Assembly: GCF_014837035.1 (NCBI RefSeq)
Contig: NZ_JACSPS010000002.1
Coordinates: forward strand, 759,851 to 823,850
Source: Kaistella pullorum
GTDB taxonomy: Bacteria; Bacteroidota; Bacteroidia; Flavobacteriales; Weeksellaceae
DNA length: 64,000 nt
Reading direction: 5' to 3'
Shown: piece by piece, positions 43,558 to 53,311 of the stretch
How positions within the stretch are numbered: the first letter of the stretch is position 1
Layout of the letters: each line of letters opens with the position of its first letter
The notes under the pieces: model-generated
Database searches by the model: none
The model's input: the letters and a program-made list of their open reading frames with translations, nothing else
What the model was told of the DNA's origin: nothing
Program-made: the position numbers and the translations under genes

Positions 43558-44697
43558 TTATTTCGCAATGCTGCGCGAGATCACGATTTTCTGAATTTCA
43601 GATGTACCCTCGTATATCTGCGTGATTTTGGCATCGCGCATCATTCTTTCTACATGATATTCTTTCACGTAACCGTACCCACCATGAATCTGAACAGCTT
43701 CCACTGAAACGTCCATCGCAACCTGTGAAGCATAAAGCTTAGCCATCGCCCCGATTTCGGAAATGTCTTTGCCTTCGTCTTTTTCAGTCGCTGCCTTGTA
43801 ACAAAGCATCCGGGCCGCCATAATGCTGGTCGCCATATCGGCAAGTTTAAATGCAATCGCCTGGTGATTGATGATTTCGGTTTTAAATGCTTTACGGGTT
43901 TTGGCATATTTTAAGGCAAGTTCGTAAGCTCCCGCAGCGATGCCGAGCGCCTGTGAAGCGATACCGATACGGCCGCCGTTTAAAACCGCCATTGCAAAAT
44001 TAAACCCAAATCCGTCCTCACCGATTCGGTTTTCTTTTGGAACTTTCACGTCCGTGAACAGCAAAGAATGCGTGTCACTGCCGCGAATACCCAGCTTGTC
44101 TTCTTTAGGTCCGACATCGAAACCTGCCCAGCCGCGTTCTACGATGAAAGCATTGATTCCTTTGTGTTTTTTCTCAGGATCGGTCTGCGCGATCACGATG
44201 TAGTACGTTGCATTTCCACCGTTTGTGATCCAGTTTTTGGTACCGTTCAGCACATAATGGTCGCCCATATCTACCGCTGTTGTTTTTTGCGAAGTTGCAT
44301 CAGATCCTGCTTCCGGCTCAGAAAGCGCAAAAGCTCCGATTACCTCCCCACTCGCGAGCGGTTTCAAGTATTTCATCTTCTGCTCCTCGCTGGCATATTT
44401 TTCAAGGCCTGCGCATACCAGTGAATTGTTTACTGACATCACCACGGCTGCCGAAGCATCTATCTTAGCGATTTCTTCGATTGCAAGAACGTAGGAAACA
44501 CTGTCCATACCAGCACCTCCATACTTGGGATCCACCATCATTCCGAGGAAACCCATTTCCCCCATTTTTTTCACCTGCTCATGTGGAAATTTCTGCTCAT
44601 TGTCTCTTTCTATCACGCCCGGTAAAAGTTCCGTTTGCGCAAAATCCCTTGCAGCCTGCTGAATCATCAGCTGTTCTTCGGATAAATTAAAGTCCAT
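43558..44697 (-). CDS. Acyl-CoA dehydrogenase (short/medium chain type)
   Basis: An FAD enzyme of 379 residues that introduces the first double bond in fatty acyl-CoA beta-oxidation. The signatures are GAFALSEPEAGSDA (about 119-132) and the C-terminal QIHGGYGYVKEYHVERMMRDAKI (shown in part). The catalytic Glu is in YEGTSEIQ (about 365). It fits the butyryl-CoA dehydrogenase-type length. The 241 bp between it and the divergent acyl-CoA ligase gene are AT-rich and show no gene. The pair suggests fatty acid degradation. Confidence 0.92.
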   Translation of the reverse strand: MDFNLSEEQLMIQQAARDFAQTELLPGVIERDNEQKFPHEQVKKMGEMGFLGMMVDPKYGGAGMDSVSYVLAIEEIAKIDASAAVVMSVNNSLVCAGLEKYASEEQKMKYLKPLASGEVIGAFALSEPEAGSDATSQKTTAVDMGDHYVLNGTKNWITNGGNATYYIVIAQTDPEKKHKGINAFIVERGWAGFDVGPKEDKLGIRGSDTHSLLFTDVKVPKENRIGEDGFGFNFAMAVLNGGRIGIASQALGIAAGAYELALKYAKTRKAFKTEIINHQAIAFKLADMATSIMAARMLCYKAATEKDEGKDISEIGAMAKLYASQVAMDVSVEAVQIHGGYGYVKEYHVERMMRDAKITQIYEGTSEIQKIVISRSIAK

Positions 44698-44938
44698 AAA
44701 TCTTAAAATTGTTTGCCCGTAAAGCTACAATTTTTCTAAAAAGTATAAAATAAACAGAATAGGTTTAGAAGATTCTCGAGAAAATGTATAAATATCCAGA
44801 AACAAAGTAAAATTTAGCCCGTTTCTATAAAGAATAAAGCTGAACAAATCTTTTTTGCTGTTTAAAATAAAATTGATATTTTTACCACTATCCCAATAGT
44901 TTTCTACAGGGAATAAGCTCGACATTAAAAAATATAAG

Positions 44939-46717
44939 ATGACAATAAAACGAATTTTCGATTTTCCAAAACATGCCCTTGAAAACTATCCGCGTGAGGA
45001 TATGTTTGTGACGAAATACAACGGCAAGTGGGAAAAGACCTCCACGCAGGAATTCCATCACATGGCGAACAGAATTTCGCGCGGACTTTTGAAACTAGGA
45101 ATTAAGCCGGGTGACAAAATCTCACTGATCACCACCGCAACGCGCACTGAGTGGGCAGTGATGGATATGGGAATTTCGCAGATCGGTGCGGTATCTGTAC
45201 CGGTTTACCCTACGATTTCATCTGAAGATTACGATTACATCTTTAATAATGCTGAAATCCAATACTGTTTTGTTTCAGACCGTGACCTGCTTGATAAGGT
45301 ATTGAAAATTAAAGGAAATGTGCCTTCACTGAAAGGAATTTTCACCTTTGATCAGATAGAAGGCAGCGCAAACTGGCATGAAGTGCTTGACCTTGGGAAC
45401 GATGACAGTACACAGGGCGAAGTGGAAGATTTGGCGAACAGCATCAATTCTGAGGATTTGGCCACCATCATTTACACGTCGGGAACAACCGGCAAGCCAA
45501 AGGGCGTAATGTTGACTCATCACAATATTGTATCCAACGTACTTGCTTCAAACCCCAGAATCCCGCGAATCAAAGGACTGGAATATTCGGACATCAAAAT
45601 CCTGAGCTTCTTGCCGATCTGCCATATTTTCGAACGCATGTTGTTTTACCTTTATCAGTATAATGGTTACTCGGTTTCTTTTGCCGAAAGCATTGACAAA
45701 ATGGGCGAAAACATCAGGGAAGTGCAGCCGCACATCATGTCTGTTGTACCAAGATTGGTGGAAAAAGTTTACGATAAAATCTACGATAAAGGTACCAGCG
45801 CGGGCGGATTAAAATCTAAAATATTCCTTTGGGCATTGGGTGTCAACAAAGCGAAACAGAACATTGGTAAGCCTTCTGGTCTGAAAGAAATCATCGCCGA
45901 CAAACTTGTCTTTAAAAAATGGCGTGAAGGTCTTGGCGGCAACATTATCACGCTGGTTTCCGGTTCTGCGGCTCTTCAACCAAGACTCAACAAGATGTTC
46001 CAGAATGCGGGAATCCCAATTTTGGAAGGTTACGGACTTACGGAAACATCTCCGGTTATCTCGGTTAACAGTTTCGGTAAAATAAAAGTCGGAACTGTGG
46101 GACATGTACTTGAAAACCTCGAGGTAAAGATTCAGGAAGACGGCGAAATCACGGTAAAAGGTCCTTCAGTTTTCAAAGGCTATTTTAAAAACGAAGAACA
46201 GACCAAAGAGGCATTCACCGAAGACGGATTCTTCAAGACCGGCGATATCGGGCACATCGATGATGAAGGTTATCTGCACATTACCGACCGTAAAAAAGAG
46301 ATGTTCAAGACATCCGGCGGAAAATATATCGCGCCACAGGTTATTGAAAACCAGGCAAAAGCGTCTAAATTCATCGAACAGATCATGGTGGTGGGCGACG
46401 GTGAGAAGATGGCGTGTGCGCTCGTGCAGCCAGATTTCAATTTTGCAGGTCACTGGGCTGAAAGAAAAGGTTTGAATATAGGTAACACAACTGCTGAGAT
46501 GGCCAACAGTACCGAGCTGAAAGAACGTATTGGTAAAGAGATTGATTACCTAAACACCAAGCTTGGAAATTGGGAACAGATCAAAAAATTCGAGCTTACG
46601 CCTGAAGCGTGGACAATTGAGCAAGGTATTCTTACACCCACACTCAAACTGAAGCGGAAGGCACTGAAGGAACGGTATATCAAGCTTTACAATAAGATGT
46701 ACGGTCACCAGGATTAA
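44939..46717 (+). CDS. Long-chain fatty acid-CoA ligase
   Basis: A protein of 592 residues of the AMP-forming (ANL) family that activates fatty acids to acyl-CoA. The P-loop is YTSGTTGKPKG (about residues 181-191), the A5 motif is GYGLTETSP, and the TGDIGHIDDEGYLHITDRKKE segment (shown in part, about 425-445) gives the ATP-binding Asp and hinge. It matches the FadD15/ACSL group. It is divergent from the acyl-CoA dehydrogenase gene, so fatty acid activation and the first oxidation step sit together. Confidence 0.92.
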   Translation: MTIKRIFDFPKHALENYPREDMFVTKYNGKWEKTSTQEFHHMANRISRGLLKLGIKPGDKISLITTATRTEWAVMDMGISQIGAVSVPVYPTISSEDYDYIFNNAEIQYCFVSDRDLLDKVLKIKGNVPSLKGIFTFDQIEGSANWHEVLDLGNDDSTQGEVEDLANSINSEDLATIIYTSGTTGKPKGVMLTHHNIVSNVLASNPRIPRIKGLEYSDIKILSFLPICHIFERMLFYLYQYNGYSVSFAESIDKMGENIREVQPHIMSVVPRLVEKVYDKIYDKGTSAGGLKSKIFLWALGVNKAKQNIGKPSGLKEIIADKLVFKKWREGLGGNIITLVSGSAALQPRLNKMFQNAGIPILEGYGLTETSPVISVNSFGKIKVGTVGHVLENLEVKIQEDGEITVKGPSVFKGYFKNEEQTKEAFTEDGFFKTGDIGHIDDEGYLHITDRKKEMFKTSGGKYIAPQVIENQAKASKFIEQIMVVGDGEKMACALVQPDFNFAGHWAERKGLNIGNTTAEMANSTELKERIGKEIDYLNTKLGNWEQIKKFELTPEAWTIEQGILTPTLKLKRKALKERYIKLYNKMYGHQD

Positions 46718-46722
46718 AACAG

Positions 46723-46751
46723 AAACACGGTTTAACAGCCGTGTTTTTTTT
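46723..46751 (+). terminator. Intrinsic terminator of the acyl-CoA ligase gene
   Basis: AAACACGG (46723-46730) pairs with CCGTGTTT (46739-46746), eight-base loop, T run. Confidence 0.8.
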
Positions 46752-46904
46752 GTCATTTCTTAATCACCCGATTTTTAAAAGTCTAAATTAATCAAAGTCC
46801 GTCTTACACTTTAAAAACACTTATATCCGGTTTCCACTCAATAAAATAAGTAATTCATACCACGATTGCATTTATTACTAACACGGTTTAGGCGCTGTAA
46901 ACCC

Positions 46905-46912
46905 TAATTTTG
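46905..46912 (+). promoter_or_regulatory. Candidate -7 box immediately before the universal stress protein gene
   Basis: TAATTTTG matches TAnnTTTG and ends 5 bp before the ATG at 46918, so the transcript could be leaderless. No clear -33 element. Confidence 0.35.
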
Positions 46913-46917
46913 CAGCC

Positions 46918-47841
46918 ATGGAATCAATTACTACTTCTGCATCACCAATAAAGAAAATCGCTGTACCGATCGATTTTTCACCAAAATGTGAAAACGCGGT
47001 AAAGACCGCCGTGCAGATGGCACTACGGCACCGTGCGAAGATTTTCCTGGTTCACGTGGTGAATCCTTATTTTATAACCGACCGTGCGGGCCGCCAGATC
47101 ATTGGTGGAGAAAGCATCAGTAAGGACATTGATGCTGCGATACGGAGGCTCGAGGGTCTTCGTGATCTGCTCAGCGAGCGACATCCTAATCTGAAGATTG
47201 AAACCATCGTACAAACAGGCTTGGTAACAGATACGCCCAATGATATTGTGGTGAGTCACCACATTGATCTCGCTGTTATCGGAACATCCGGCCATCAGAA
47301 ACTCAAACAGGCGTTACTCGGCTCCTATTCTTATACGATGCTGACGAGCCTGAACTGTTCGGTGATGCTGGTGCCGGAAGAATTCAAGACTAATTCATTT
47401 AGGCATATTCTTTTTCCGGTCCGCACGCTCAATCATCTGCGTACAAAACTCAGGTTGGCCATCGCCATCGCAAACCGTAATGACGGCATCATCAATCTCT
47501 CGGGAATCGGTAACAGCAACAACTTTCCTAAACTAAAACGGGAATTTTTATTGCTAAAAAGATCGCTCCGCAACCGCAAACAACGCTTTCAATCCGAACT
47601 GGTTCTCACAGACGACAATGCGGAAACGATCTCAAAACTATCCAATGAAAAATCGTGCGATATCGTGATGCTGAATTATGAAGATGAAATGAAATGGAAG
47701 TCGCTTTTTGCGGAGAATTTCTTTAAAAAAATCATTAACAATACTGAAAGCGCACTGCTTTTCATCAAACCTAAAAATACCGTGACCATCGAGCCTGCCA
47801 CTTATTCAGGCTACGATCTCACCATGCCGATTCCGGGCTGA
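46918..47841 (+). CDS. Tandem universal stress protein (UspA family)
   Basis: A cytosolic protein of 307 residues with two Usp domains. The first (about 10-155) is complete: KIAVPIDFSPKCENAV at the start and the ATP-loop segment VIGTSGHQKLKQALLGSYS near 120-138. The second (about 160-290) is degenerate, lacking a clear G-2x-G-9x-G loop. Usp proteins respond to starvation and oxidative stress and may bind ATP. The GNAT gene follows after 6 bp and the racemase after a further 2 bp, so the three form an operon. Confidence 0.88.
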   Translation: MESITTSASPIKKIAVPIDFSPKCENAVKTAVQMALRHRAKIFLVHVVNPYFITDRAGRQIIGGESISKDIDAAIRRLEGLRDLLSERHPNLKIETIVQTGLVTDTPNDIVVSHHIDLAVIGTSGHQKLKQALLGSYSYTMLTSLNCSVMLVPEEFKTNSFRHILFPVRTLNHLRTKLRLAIAIANRNDGIINLSGIGNSNNFPKLKREFLLLKRSLRNRKQRFQSELVLTDDNAETISKLSNEKSCDIVMLNYEDEMKWKSLFAENFFKKIINNTESALLFIKPKNTVTIEPATYSGYDLTMPIPG

Positions 47842-47847
47842 ACAGCT

Positions 47848-48288
47848 ATGACAACATTTACTATTTATACCGAAAAAGACACCGCCGCAGATTCGCAGCT
47901 CGAAGTAGTGAAGGATTTCCTGCACCTGCATCTTGAACAGTATGGCGACAGCAAAGCCGATATTGAAAAATCACTTCATTATGCGATGGGGAAAAACGGA
48001 AAACCGGGCGGTTTGATCATTACTGCTACTCACGAAAATGCATTAGCCGGCGCTGTCGTAGTGAACAAGACGGGAATGGAAGGTTTTATCCCCGAAAATA
48101 TCCTCGTTTATATCGCGACAGACCGAAATAAAAGAGGCACTGGGATCGGAAAAGCACTCATGCAGGAAGCTATCAACCGAAGCGAAGGCGATATCGCACT
48201 TCACTGTGAACCAGATAATCCGGCCAAAGACCTGTATACAAAGCTGGGTTTCACCAGTAAATACCTCGAAATGAGGTTAAAAAAATAG
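47848..48288 (+). CDS. GNAT family N-acetyltransferase
   Basis: A protein of 146 residues. The acetyl-CoA loop (motif A) is RNKRGTGIGKAL (about 92-103), preceded by the strand ILVYIATD and followed by CEPDNPAKDLYTKLGF. Acetyl acceptor is unknown. It is between the universal stress protein and the PLP racemase gene, separated by 6 and 2 bp. An N-acetylated amino acid is a plausible substrate given the racemase, but this is a guess. Confidence 0.88.
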   Translation: MTTFTIYTEKDTAADSQLEVVKDFLHLHLEQYGDSKADIEKSLHYAMGKNGKPGGLIITATHENALAGAVVVNKTGMEGFIPENILVYIATDRNKRGTGIGKALMQEAINRSEGDIALHCEPDNPAKDLYTKLGFTSKYLEMRLKK

Positions 48289-48290
48289 TC

Positions 48291-49406
48291 ATGTCTTATA
48301 TTACACTAAATTCTTCGAAGCTATATCACAATTTTACTTTCCTCGAAGACCTTTTCAGCCAACACAACATCGAATGGGCAATCGTGGCAAAACTCCTGTG
48401 TGGGAATGAGAAATTCCTCGATGTTTTGCTGAATATTTCAGACAAGGAAATTTGTGATTCCCGTTTGAGCAATTTAAAAACGATCAAAAAGTTATCGCCA
48501 GAAACCACTACCATTTACATCAAACCGCCCGCAAGGCGACTGGCAAAAAGTATCGTGGAATTTGCCGATGTAAGTTTCAATACCGAACTCGAAACACTCA
48601 AAGCACTTTCAGCAGAAGCTGTGCAGCAAAATAAAGTACACCGCGTCGTTTTGATGGCGGAAATGGGCGAGCTGCGCGAAGGCATTTTGCTTGCTGAGTT
48701 AATGGAATTCTACGGGGCTGTTTTGCAACTGCCTAATATGGAGGTTGTCGGTCTCGGGACAAACCTTTGTTGTCTTAACGGAATCTTACCGGATGAGAAA
48801 AAACTAAAAACGCTGGCACAGTATAAAACGCTTCTTGAAAAGAAATTCGGTGTGAAAATTCCGTATATCTCAGGCGGATCATCCGTTACCGTTCCTTTGA
48901 TTTACCGAAATGAAGTGCCGGAAGGAATCAATCATTTCCGTGTGGGAGAAACGCTGTTTTTCGGCACAGATGTATTTGCTGACGGCTATATCCACGGTAT
49001 GTATCGCGAAGTTTTCACCTTAAATGCAGAAGTGATCGAACTATCGGAAAAGCCTCGTGTACCTTCTGGCACGGCCGGAACAAACCTCACGGGGGACACA
49101 CCGGCTTTCGATCAGTCTGAATATGACCAGACATCCGTTCGTGCCATCGTAGACGTCGGACTGCTGGATATCGACGCCAAAAACATCACGCCCATGCTCG
49201 CTGACATTAAGATTATCGGCGCGAGTTCCGATATGCTTATCTTGGATTTAGGTGAAAATGAGCGCGGACTAAAAACCGGTGATAATGTAGAATTCAGCAT
49301 GAATTATATGGCCGTTTTGCGCGCGATGAATTCAGATTATGTCGACAAGAAAGTGGTAAACGTCCTATCGGGTGCCGCGATAAGCCTGGCCGAAAATTCA
49401 AACTGA
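48291..49406 (+). CDS. Alanine/ornithine racemase-family PLP enzyme
   Basis: A protein of 371 residues with the alanine racemase N-terminal barrel. The PLP lysine is Lys34 in IVAKLLCGN, a form of the motif seen in the ornithine racemase (Orr)-like group. The phosphate-binding region is SGGSSVTVP (about 195-203), and the C-terminal beta-domain is short, as in that group. A classical alanine racemase has a longer C-terminal domain. The amino acid substrate is unknown. The gene starts 2 bp after the GNAT gene. Confidence 0.85.
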   Translation: MSYITLNSSKLYHNFTFLEDLFSQHNIEWAIVAKLLCGNEKFLDVLLNISDKEICDSRLSNLKTIKKLSPETTTIYIKPPARRLAKSIVEFADVSFNTELETLKALSAEAVQQNKVHRVVLMAEMGELREGILLAELMEFYGAVLQLPNMEVVGLGTNLCCLNGILPDEKKLKTLAQYKTLLEKKFGVKIPYISGGSSVTVPLIYRNEVPEGINHFRVGETLFFGTDVFADGYIHGMYREVFTLNAEVIELSEKPRVPSGTAGTNLTGDTPAFDQSEYDQTSVRAIVDVGLLDIDAKNITPMLADIKIIGASSDMLILDLGENERGLKTGDNVEFSMNYMAVLRAMNSDYVDKKVVNVLSGAAISLAENSN

Positions 49407-49431
49407 AAACATTAACTTTACTTCTCAAGTG

Positions 49432-49451
49432 AGCTGAAAACCGTTTCAGCT
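49432..49451. promoter_or_regulatory. Perfect inverted repeat just before the AraC-type regulator gene
   Basis: AGCTGAAA (49432-49439) and TTTCAGCT (49444-49451) surround ACCG. The stem could be a weak terminator of the racemase operon, but there is no T run after it. It lies 19 bp before the regulator's ATG, which also fits an operator. Confidence 0.4.
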
Positions 49452-49470
49452 TGAAAAATGTAGTATTTTA

Positions 49471-50373
49471 ATGTTAGGAAACCAACCCGTAGAATCTGTC
49501 ACGATCCGAAAACTGAAAGGCTTAAAATCCCTGGATGACGATTTTGCCGTGGCTAAAATGACCGCTGCCGAAGAGGCATTTAAAGCAGGTGTGCCATACC
49601 GAAGCAGATTTTACACACTGTTGATTTGCGACAAAGGAAAGTGTGAAATAGTAGTTGATCACACGTCTTACGAACTGGCGGCCAATCGCGTTGTTTTCAT
49701 TAATTATAACCAAATTTTCCAATTCACTGAAGGTGGTAGCTTTTCTGCACGAATTATTCTGTTTACGCGCTCTTTTTACAACCGAATTTATACGGGTAAC
49801 CGCAAAATCAAGACTGACACCGCATTTTCCGACTTACCTTCGCTGGCCGAATTTTCTAAACCCGATTTCGCCGCCTTTATTCACACCGTAAAAGACATTG
49901 AAACCGAATTCCAGAAAGATGATGTGCTGAGCCGGGAAATTATTTGTTTATTGCTTAAAACGGCCATGCTCAAGTACATCCGTTGCACGGGTGGTGGAGG
50001 TTTTACAGGGTTTAGGGCCAGCCGCACGCTGAGTTATATCGAAGATTTTAAAAGTCTGGTGAACATCCACTTCAAGGAGTTGAAACGGACCTCAGATTAC
50101 GCTGCAAAACTGAACATTACGCCCAATTACCTCAACTCGATCGTAAAAGACAAGGCTGATATGTCGGCTGAACAGTTCATCCGTGAACGCGTGGTGCTAG
50201 AGGCGGAGCGGCTTCTGCTCAACACGCCGCTTTCCGTAACTGAAATCGCTTACGAACTTGGTTTTTCGGATAAGTCACATTTTGGAAAATACTTCAGGAA
50301 AACGACGGGCGAAAGTCCTGCCAGATTCCGGCAGAAGATTATGGATGAAAATGCAAATTTCTCCGCAACTTAA
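49471..50373 (+). CDS. AraC-family transcriptional regulator
   Basis: A protein of 300 residues. Residues 20-150 form a cupin-like sensor domain (CDKGKCEIVVDHTSYELAANRVVFIN in part). Residues 195-290 hold the two helix-turn-helix motifs of the AraC type, with the second ending in SVTEIAYELGFSDKSHFGKYFRKTTGESPARFR (shown in part as family signature). The effector is unknown. The SulP transporter gene starts 60 bp downstream and is a likely target. An inverted repeat before the start may be its own operator. Confidence 0.9.
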   Translation: MLGNQPVESVTIRKLKGLKSLDDDFAVAKMTAAEEAFKAGVPYRSRFYTLLICDKGKCEIVVDHTSYELAANRVVFINYNQIFQFTEGGSFSARIILFTRSFYNRIYTGNRKIKTDTAFSDLPSLAEFSKPDFAAFIHTVKDIETEFQKDDVLSREIICLLLKTAMLKYIRCTGGGGFTGFRASRTLSYIEDFKSLVNIHFKELKRTSDYAAKLNITPNYLNSIVKDKADMSAEQFIRERVVLEAERLLLNTPLSVTEIAYELGFSDKSHFGKYFRKTTGESPARFRQKIMDENANFSAT

Positions 50374-50410
50374 ACCCTTCACCACTTATGGCTTTTTTCT
50401 TCTAAACGCT

Positions 50411-50418
50411 TACTTTTG
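50411..50418 (+). promoter_or_regulatory. Candidate -7 box for the SulP gene
   Basis: TACTTTTG matches TAnnTTTG, 15 bp before the ATG at 50434. It supports a transcript separate from the AraC-type gene. No clear -33 element, which fits an activator-dependent promoter. Confidence 0.4.
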
Positions 50419-50433
50419 CGGCAACAAAACCGT

Positions 50434-51969
50434 ATGAAAGCAGCACTCAACCTATTCGATTTCTCTCAGAAAGTAAACTACCGCACCGAAATCCTAGCCG
50501 GACTTACCGTGGCGATGACCATGATTCCGGAATCACTGTCGTTTGCGATACTCGCCGGTTTCCCTCCATTGGTCGGACTTTACGGTGCTTTCATCATGGG
50601 TCTGGTCACCGCCATTTTTGGCGGAAGACCGGGACTGATTTCCGGTGGAGCTGGCGCGACGGTGATTGTTCTTATCGCACTGATGAAATCTCACGGACTG
50701 GAATATGTTTTCGGCGCGATTGCACTCGCGGGCGTTATTCAAATTCTGGTGGGCGTATTTAAACTCGGGAAATTTGTGAGATTGGTTCCGCAACCCGTCA
50801 TGTTCGGTTTTGTAAACGGTCTGGCGATCGTCATCTTTATGTCGCAGTTCGAGCAGTTTAAAATCTCAACCAACGGACAGACGGAATGGCTTACGGGAAC
50901 TCCGTTTCTGATCATGGCCGGACTTGTAACACTGACTATAGCAATCGTAGTGATGTGGCCGAAATTCTCAAAAAAAGTTCCGGCGTCACTTGTTGCGATC
51001 ATGGTCGTATTCGCGTTGGTAATGGTTTTCAACATCGATACGAAACGTGTGGCAGACATTGCGTCGGTAAGCGGAAGTTTGCCACCATTCCACATCCCTA
51101 ATATTCCATTTAACTTCGAAACACTGCAGGTCATTTTTCCGTATGCGGCAATTATGGCGGCGGTAGGTTTAACCGAGGGACTTTTAACGCTGAATTTGGT
51201 GGATGAAATCACCGGAACCAAAGGCAACAGCAACCGCGAATGTGTTGCGCAAGGTGGCGCCAATATCCTGAACGGATTTTTCTACGGCATGGGCGGCTGC
51301 CCAATGATTGCGCAGACTTTGGTAAATCTTTCGGCTGGTTCACGCGCAAGATTATCGGGAATTGTAGCGGCTTTAACCATTTTACTGATCATTTTAATAG
51401 GCGCTCCGGTGATCGGGAAACTGCCAATGGCGGCGTTAACAGGCGTGATGATCATGGTCGCGATCGGGACTTTCGAATGGGCCAGCTTAAAGATTTTCAA
51501 ACGGATGCCAAAATCCGATATTTTCGTGATGATTGTGGTGACGTTAATTACGGTGTTCCTTCACAATTTAGCACTGGCGGTTTTAATCGGCGTGATTATT
51601 TCTGCTCTGGTTTTCGCGTGGGACAATGCCAAAAGAATCCGTGCGAGAAAGCATGTTGATGAAAACGGTGTAAAGCATTATGAAATCTATGGACCATTAT
51701 TTTTCGGCTCTGTAACGGGTTTCGCTGAAAAGTTTGACGTAGCGAATGATCCTCCGGAAATTATCATCGATTTCGCGGAAAGCCGCGTGGTTGACATGTC
51801 AGCGATTGATGCTTTAAACGCGTTGACAGCGCGCTATTCAAAACTGGGTAAAACGGTTCGCTTGAAACATTTAAGTAAAGACTGCCGCACGCTTTTACAG
51901 AATGCTTCCGCAATTATCGAAGTGAATATCCTGGAAGATCCGGAATATTTGGTTACTGAAAAGGCGTAA
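50434..51969 (+). CDS. SulP family inorganic anion transporter
   Basis: A protein of 511 residues from the ATG at 50434. The open frame begins six codons earlier with TTG, but that is inside the promoter region. About eleven to twelve membrane helices lie between residues 20 and 405. Family signatures are AGLTVAMTMIPESLSFAILAG (in part) and NRECVAQGGANILNGFF. Residues 420-505 form a cytoplasmic STAS domain (VDMSAIDALNAL). It could carry sulfate or bicarbonate across the inner membrane. The direct neighbour is an AraC-type regulator. It ends 2 bp from the convergent hisIE gene. Confidence 0.92.
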   Translation: MKAALNLFDFSQKVNYRTEILAGLTVAMTMIPESLSFAILAGFPPLVGLYGAFIMGLVTAIFGGRPGLISGGAGATVIVLIALMKSHGLEYVFGAIALAGVIQILVGVFKLGKFVRLVPQPVMFGFVNGLAIVIFMSQFEQFKISTNGQTEWLTGTPFLIMAGLVTLTIAIVVMWPKFSKKVPASLVAIMVVFALVMVFNIDTKRVADIASVSGSLPPFHIPNIPFNFETLQVIFPYAAIMAAVGLTEGLLTLNLVDEITGTKGNSNRECVAQGGANILNGFFYGMGGCPMIAQTLVNLSAGSRARLSGIVAALTILLIILIGAPVIGKLPMAALTGVMIMVAIGTFEWASLKIFKRMPKSDIFVMIVVTLITVFLHNLALAVLIGVIISALVFAWDNAKRIRARKHVDENGVKHYEIYGPLFFGSVTGFAEKFDVANDPPEIIIDFAESRVVDMSAIDALNALTARYSKLGKTVRLKHLSKDCRTLLQNASAIIEVNILEDPEYLVTEKA

Positions 51970-51971
51970 AT

Positions 51972-52559
51972 TTACTTCTCCCGCTCTTTTAAAACCGCTT
52001 CAATTTCTTCCAATGTAAAACCTTTCGATTTCAGCAAAATTAAATAGTGATAGAGTAAATCCGCTGCTTCATTTTTAAAGAGCTCTGCATCATTATCTTT
52101 AGCTTCTATCACGAGTTCTACGGCCTCCTCGCCTACTTTCTGTGCGACTTTGTTGATGCCTTTTTTGTAAAGTTGATTCGTGTAGGAATCTTCAAAATTT
52201 TCGTCTATCCTTTCATGAATGGTTTGTTCCAAACGGTATAGAAATCCCTTTTTAGGCTCGGTATTGAAACACGAAACCGCTCCTTTGTGACACGTGGGTC
52301 CGTCGGCTTTTGCAGTGATTAATAAGGTGTCGTCGTCACAATCAAGCCTCATGTCTTTTACCCAAAGAAAGTTTCCGGAAGTTTCGCCTTTCGTCCAAAT
52401 TCGGTTTTTGCTGCGGCTGTAAAAGGTTACTTTTTGTTCTGCAACGGTTTTATTGAACGCATCTGCATTCATATAACCCAGCATCAAAACCTGCAGCGTT
52501 ATTTCATCCTGAATGATGACGGGAATCAGGCCGTTGGATTTATTAAAATTTGGTTTCAT
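51972..52559 (-). CDS. hisIE: Bifunctional phosphoribosyl-AMP cyclohydrolase/phosphoribosyl-ATP pyrophosphatase
   Basis: A fusion of 195 residues for steps 2 and 3 of histidine biosynthesis. The cyclohydrolase part (1-110) has WTKGETSGN, the DCDDDTLL metal site and the conserved CHKGAVSCF. The pyrophosphatase part (115-195) has [11 protein letters not shown] and [10 protein letters not shown]. It is the last gene of the operon and overlaps hisF by 4 bp. No terminator is seen in the 2 bp before the convergent SulP gene. Confidence 0.96.
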   Translation of the reverse strand: MKPNFNKSNGLIPVIIQDEITLQVLMLGYMNADAFNKTVAEQKVTFYSRSKNRIWTKGETSGNFLWVKDMRLDCDDDTLLITAKADGPTCHKGAVSCFNTEPKKGFLYRLEQTIHERIDENFEDSYTNQLYKKGINKVAQKVGEEAVELVIEAKDNDAELFKNEAADLLYHYLILLKSKGFTLEEIEAVLKEREK

Positions 52560-53311
52560 AGTCGTACCGTGATGTTTTGTGTTGATAAATATTTTTTAAG
52601 TTCCGGTATCGGGATCTGACCGAAGTGAAAAACGCTGGCTGCTAAAGCGGCGGTGACTTTTGTTTGGCTGAAAACATCCGCAAAATGTTCCATCGTTCCG
52701 GCGCCGCCAGAGGCAATCACCGGAATGGAAACCGCTTCCGAAACCGCTTTACTGATTTCACTTGCAAAACCATTCTTTGTTCCGTCGTTGTTCATCGACG
52801 TCAAAAGGATTTCTCCAGCTCCTAATTCTGCACCTTTTTTGGCCCAGTCAACGGTTTTTAATTCTGTGGAAACTGTACCGCCACTGCGGAAAACTTTCCA
52901 TTCATTATCTTCAAACTTTGTGTCGATCGCCAAAACGACGCACTGGTTTCCAAACTTACGCGCAATCTCCGTAATCAGTTCAGGTCTGAGAATTGCCGCG
53001 GAATTCAAACTGATTTTATCCGCGCCGGAATCGATAATTTTTTTGGCGTCTTCCAATGTATTAATTCCACCTCCGACCGTAAATGGAATATTAATTTCTG
53101 AAGCGATTCGGGTCACGAGTTCCGTGAGTGTTTTACGGTTCTCAAGTGTTGCGGTAATGTCGAGAAAAACAAGCTCGTCTGCGCCTTCGTCAACGTATCT
53201 TTTCGCAAGTTCCAAAGGATCGCCCGCGTCCTGAATATCAACAAAATTGATTCCTTTTACCGTCCTTCCGTTCTTTATGTCGAGACACGGAATGATTCTT
53301 TTCTTCAGCAT
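52556..53311 (-). CDS. hisF: Imidazole glycerol phosphate synthase cyclase subunit
   Basis: A TIM-barrel enzyme of 251 residues. With HisH it converts PRFAR and ammonia to imidazole glycerol phosphate and AICAR. The catalytic Asp11 is in PCLDIKNG, and the second catalytic Asp is in VLAIDTKFE (about 130). VGGGINTL and IASGGAGT are the phosphate-binding segments. It overlaps hisA by 7 bp and hisIE by 4 bp. Confidence 0.97.
   Translation of the reverse strand: MLKKRIIPCLDIKNGRTVKGINFVDIQDAGDPLELAKRYVDEGADELVFLDITATLENRKTLTELVTRIASEINIPFTVGGGINTLEDAKKIIDSGADKISLNSAAILRPELITEIARKFGNQCVVLAIDTKFEDNEWKVFRSGGTVSTELKTVDWAKKGAELGAGEILLTSMNNDGTKNGFASEISKAVSEAVSIPVIASGGAGTMEHFADVFSQTKVTAALAASVFHFGQIPIPELKKYLSTQNITVRL

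Noticed and set aside
44725-44925. 66-residue open frame between the acyl-CoA dehydrogenase and ligase genes
   Set aside because: It is made of Phe, Leu, Tyr and Asn runs from AT-rich sequence. No sign of coding.
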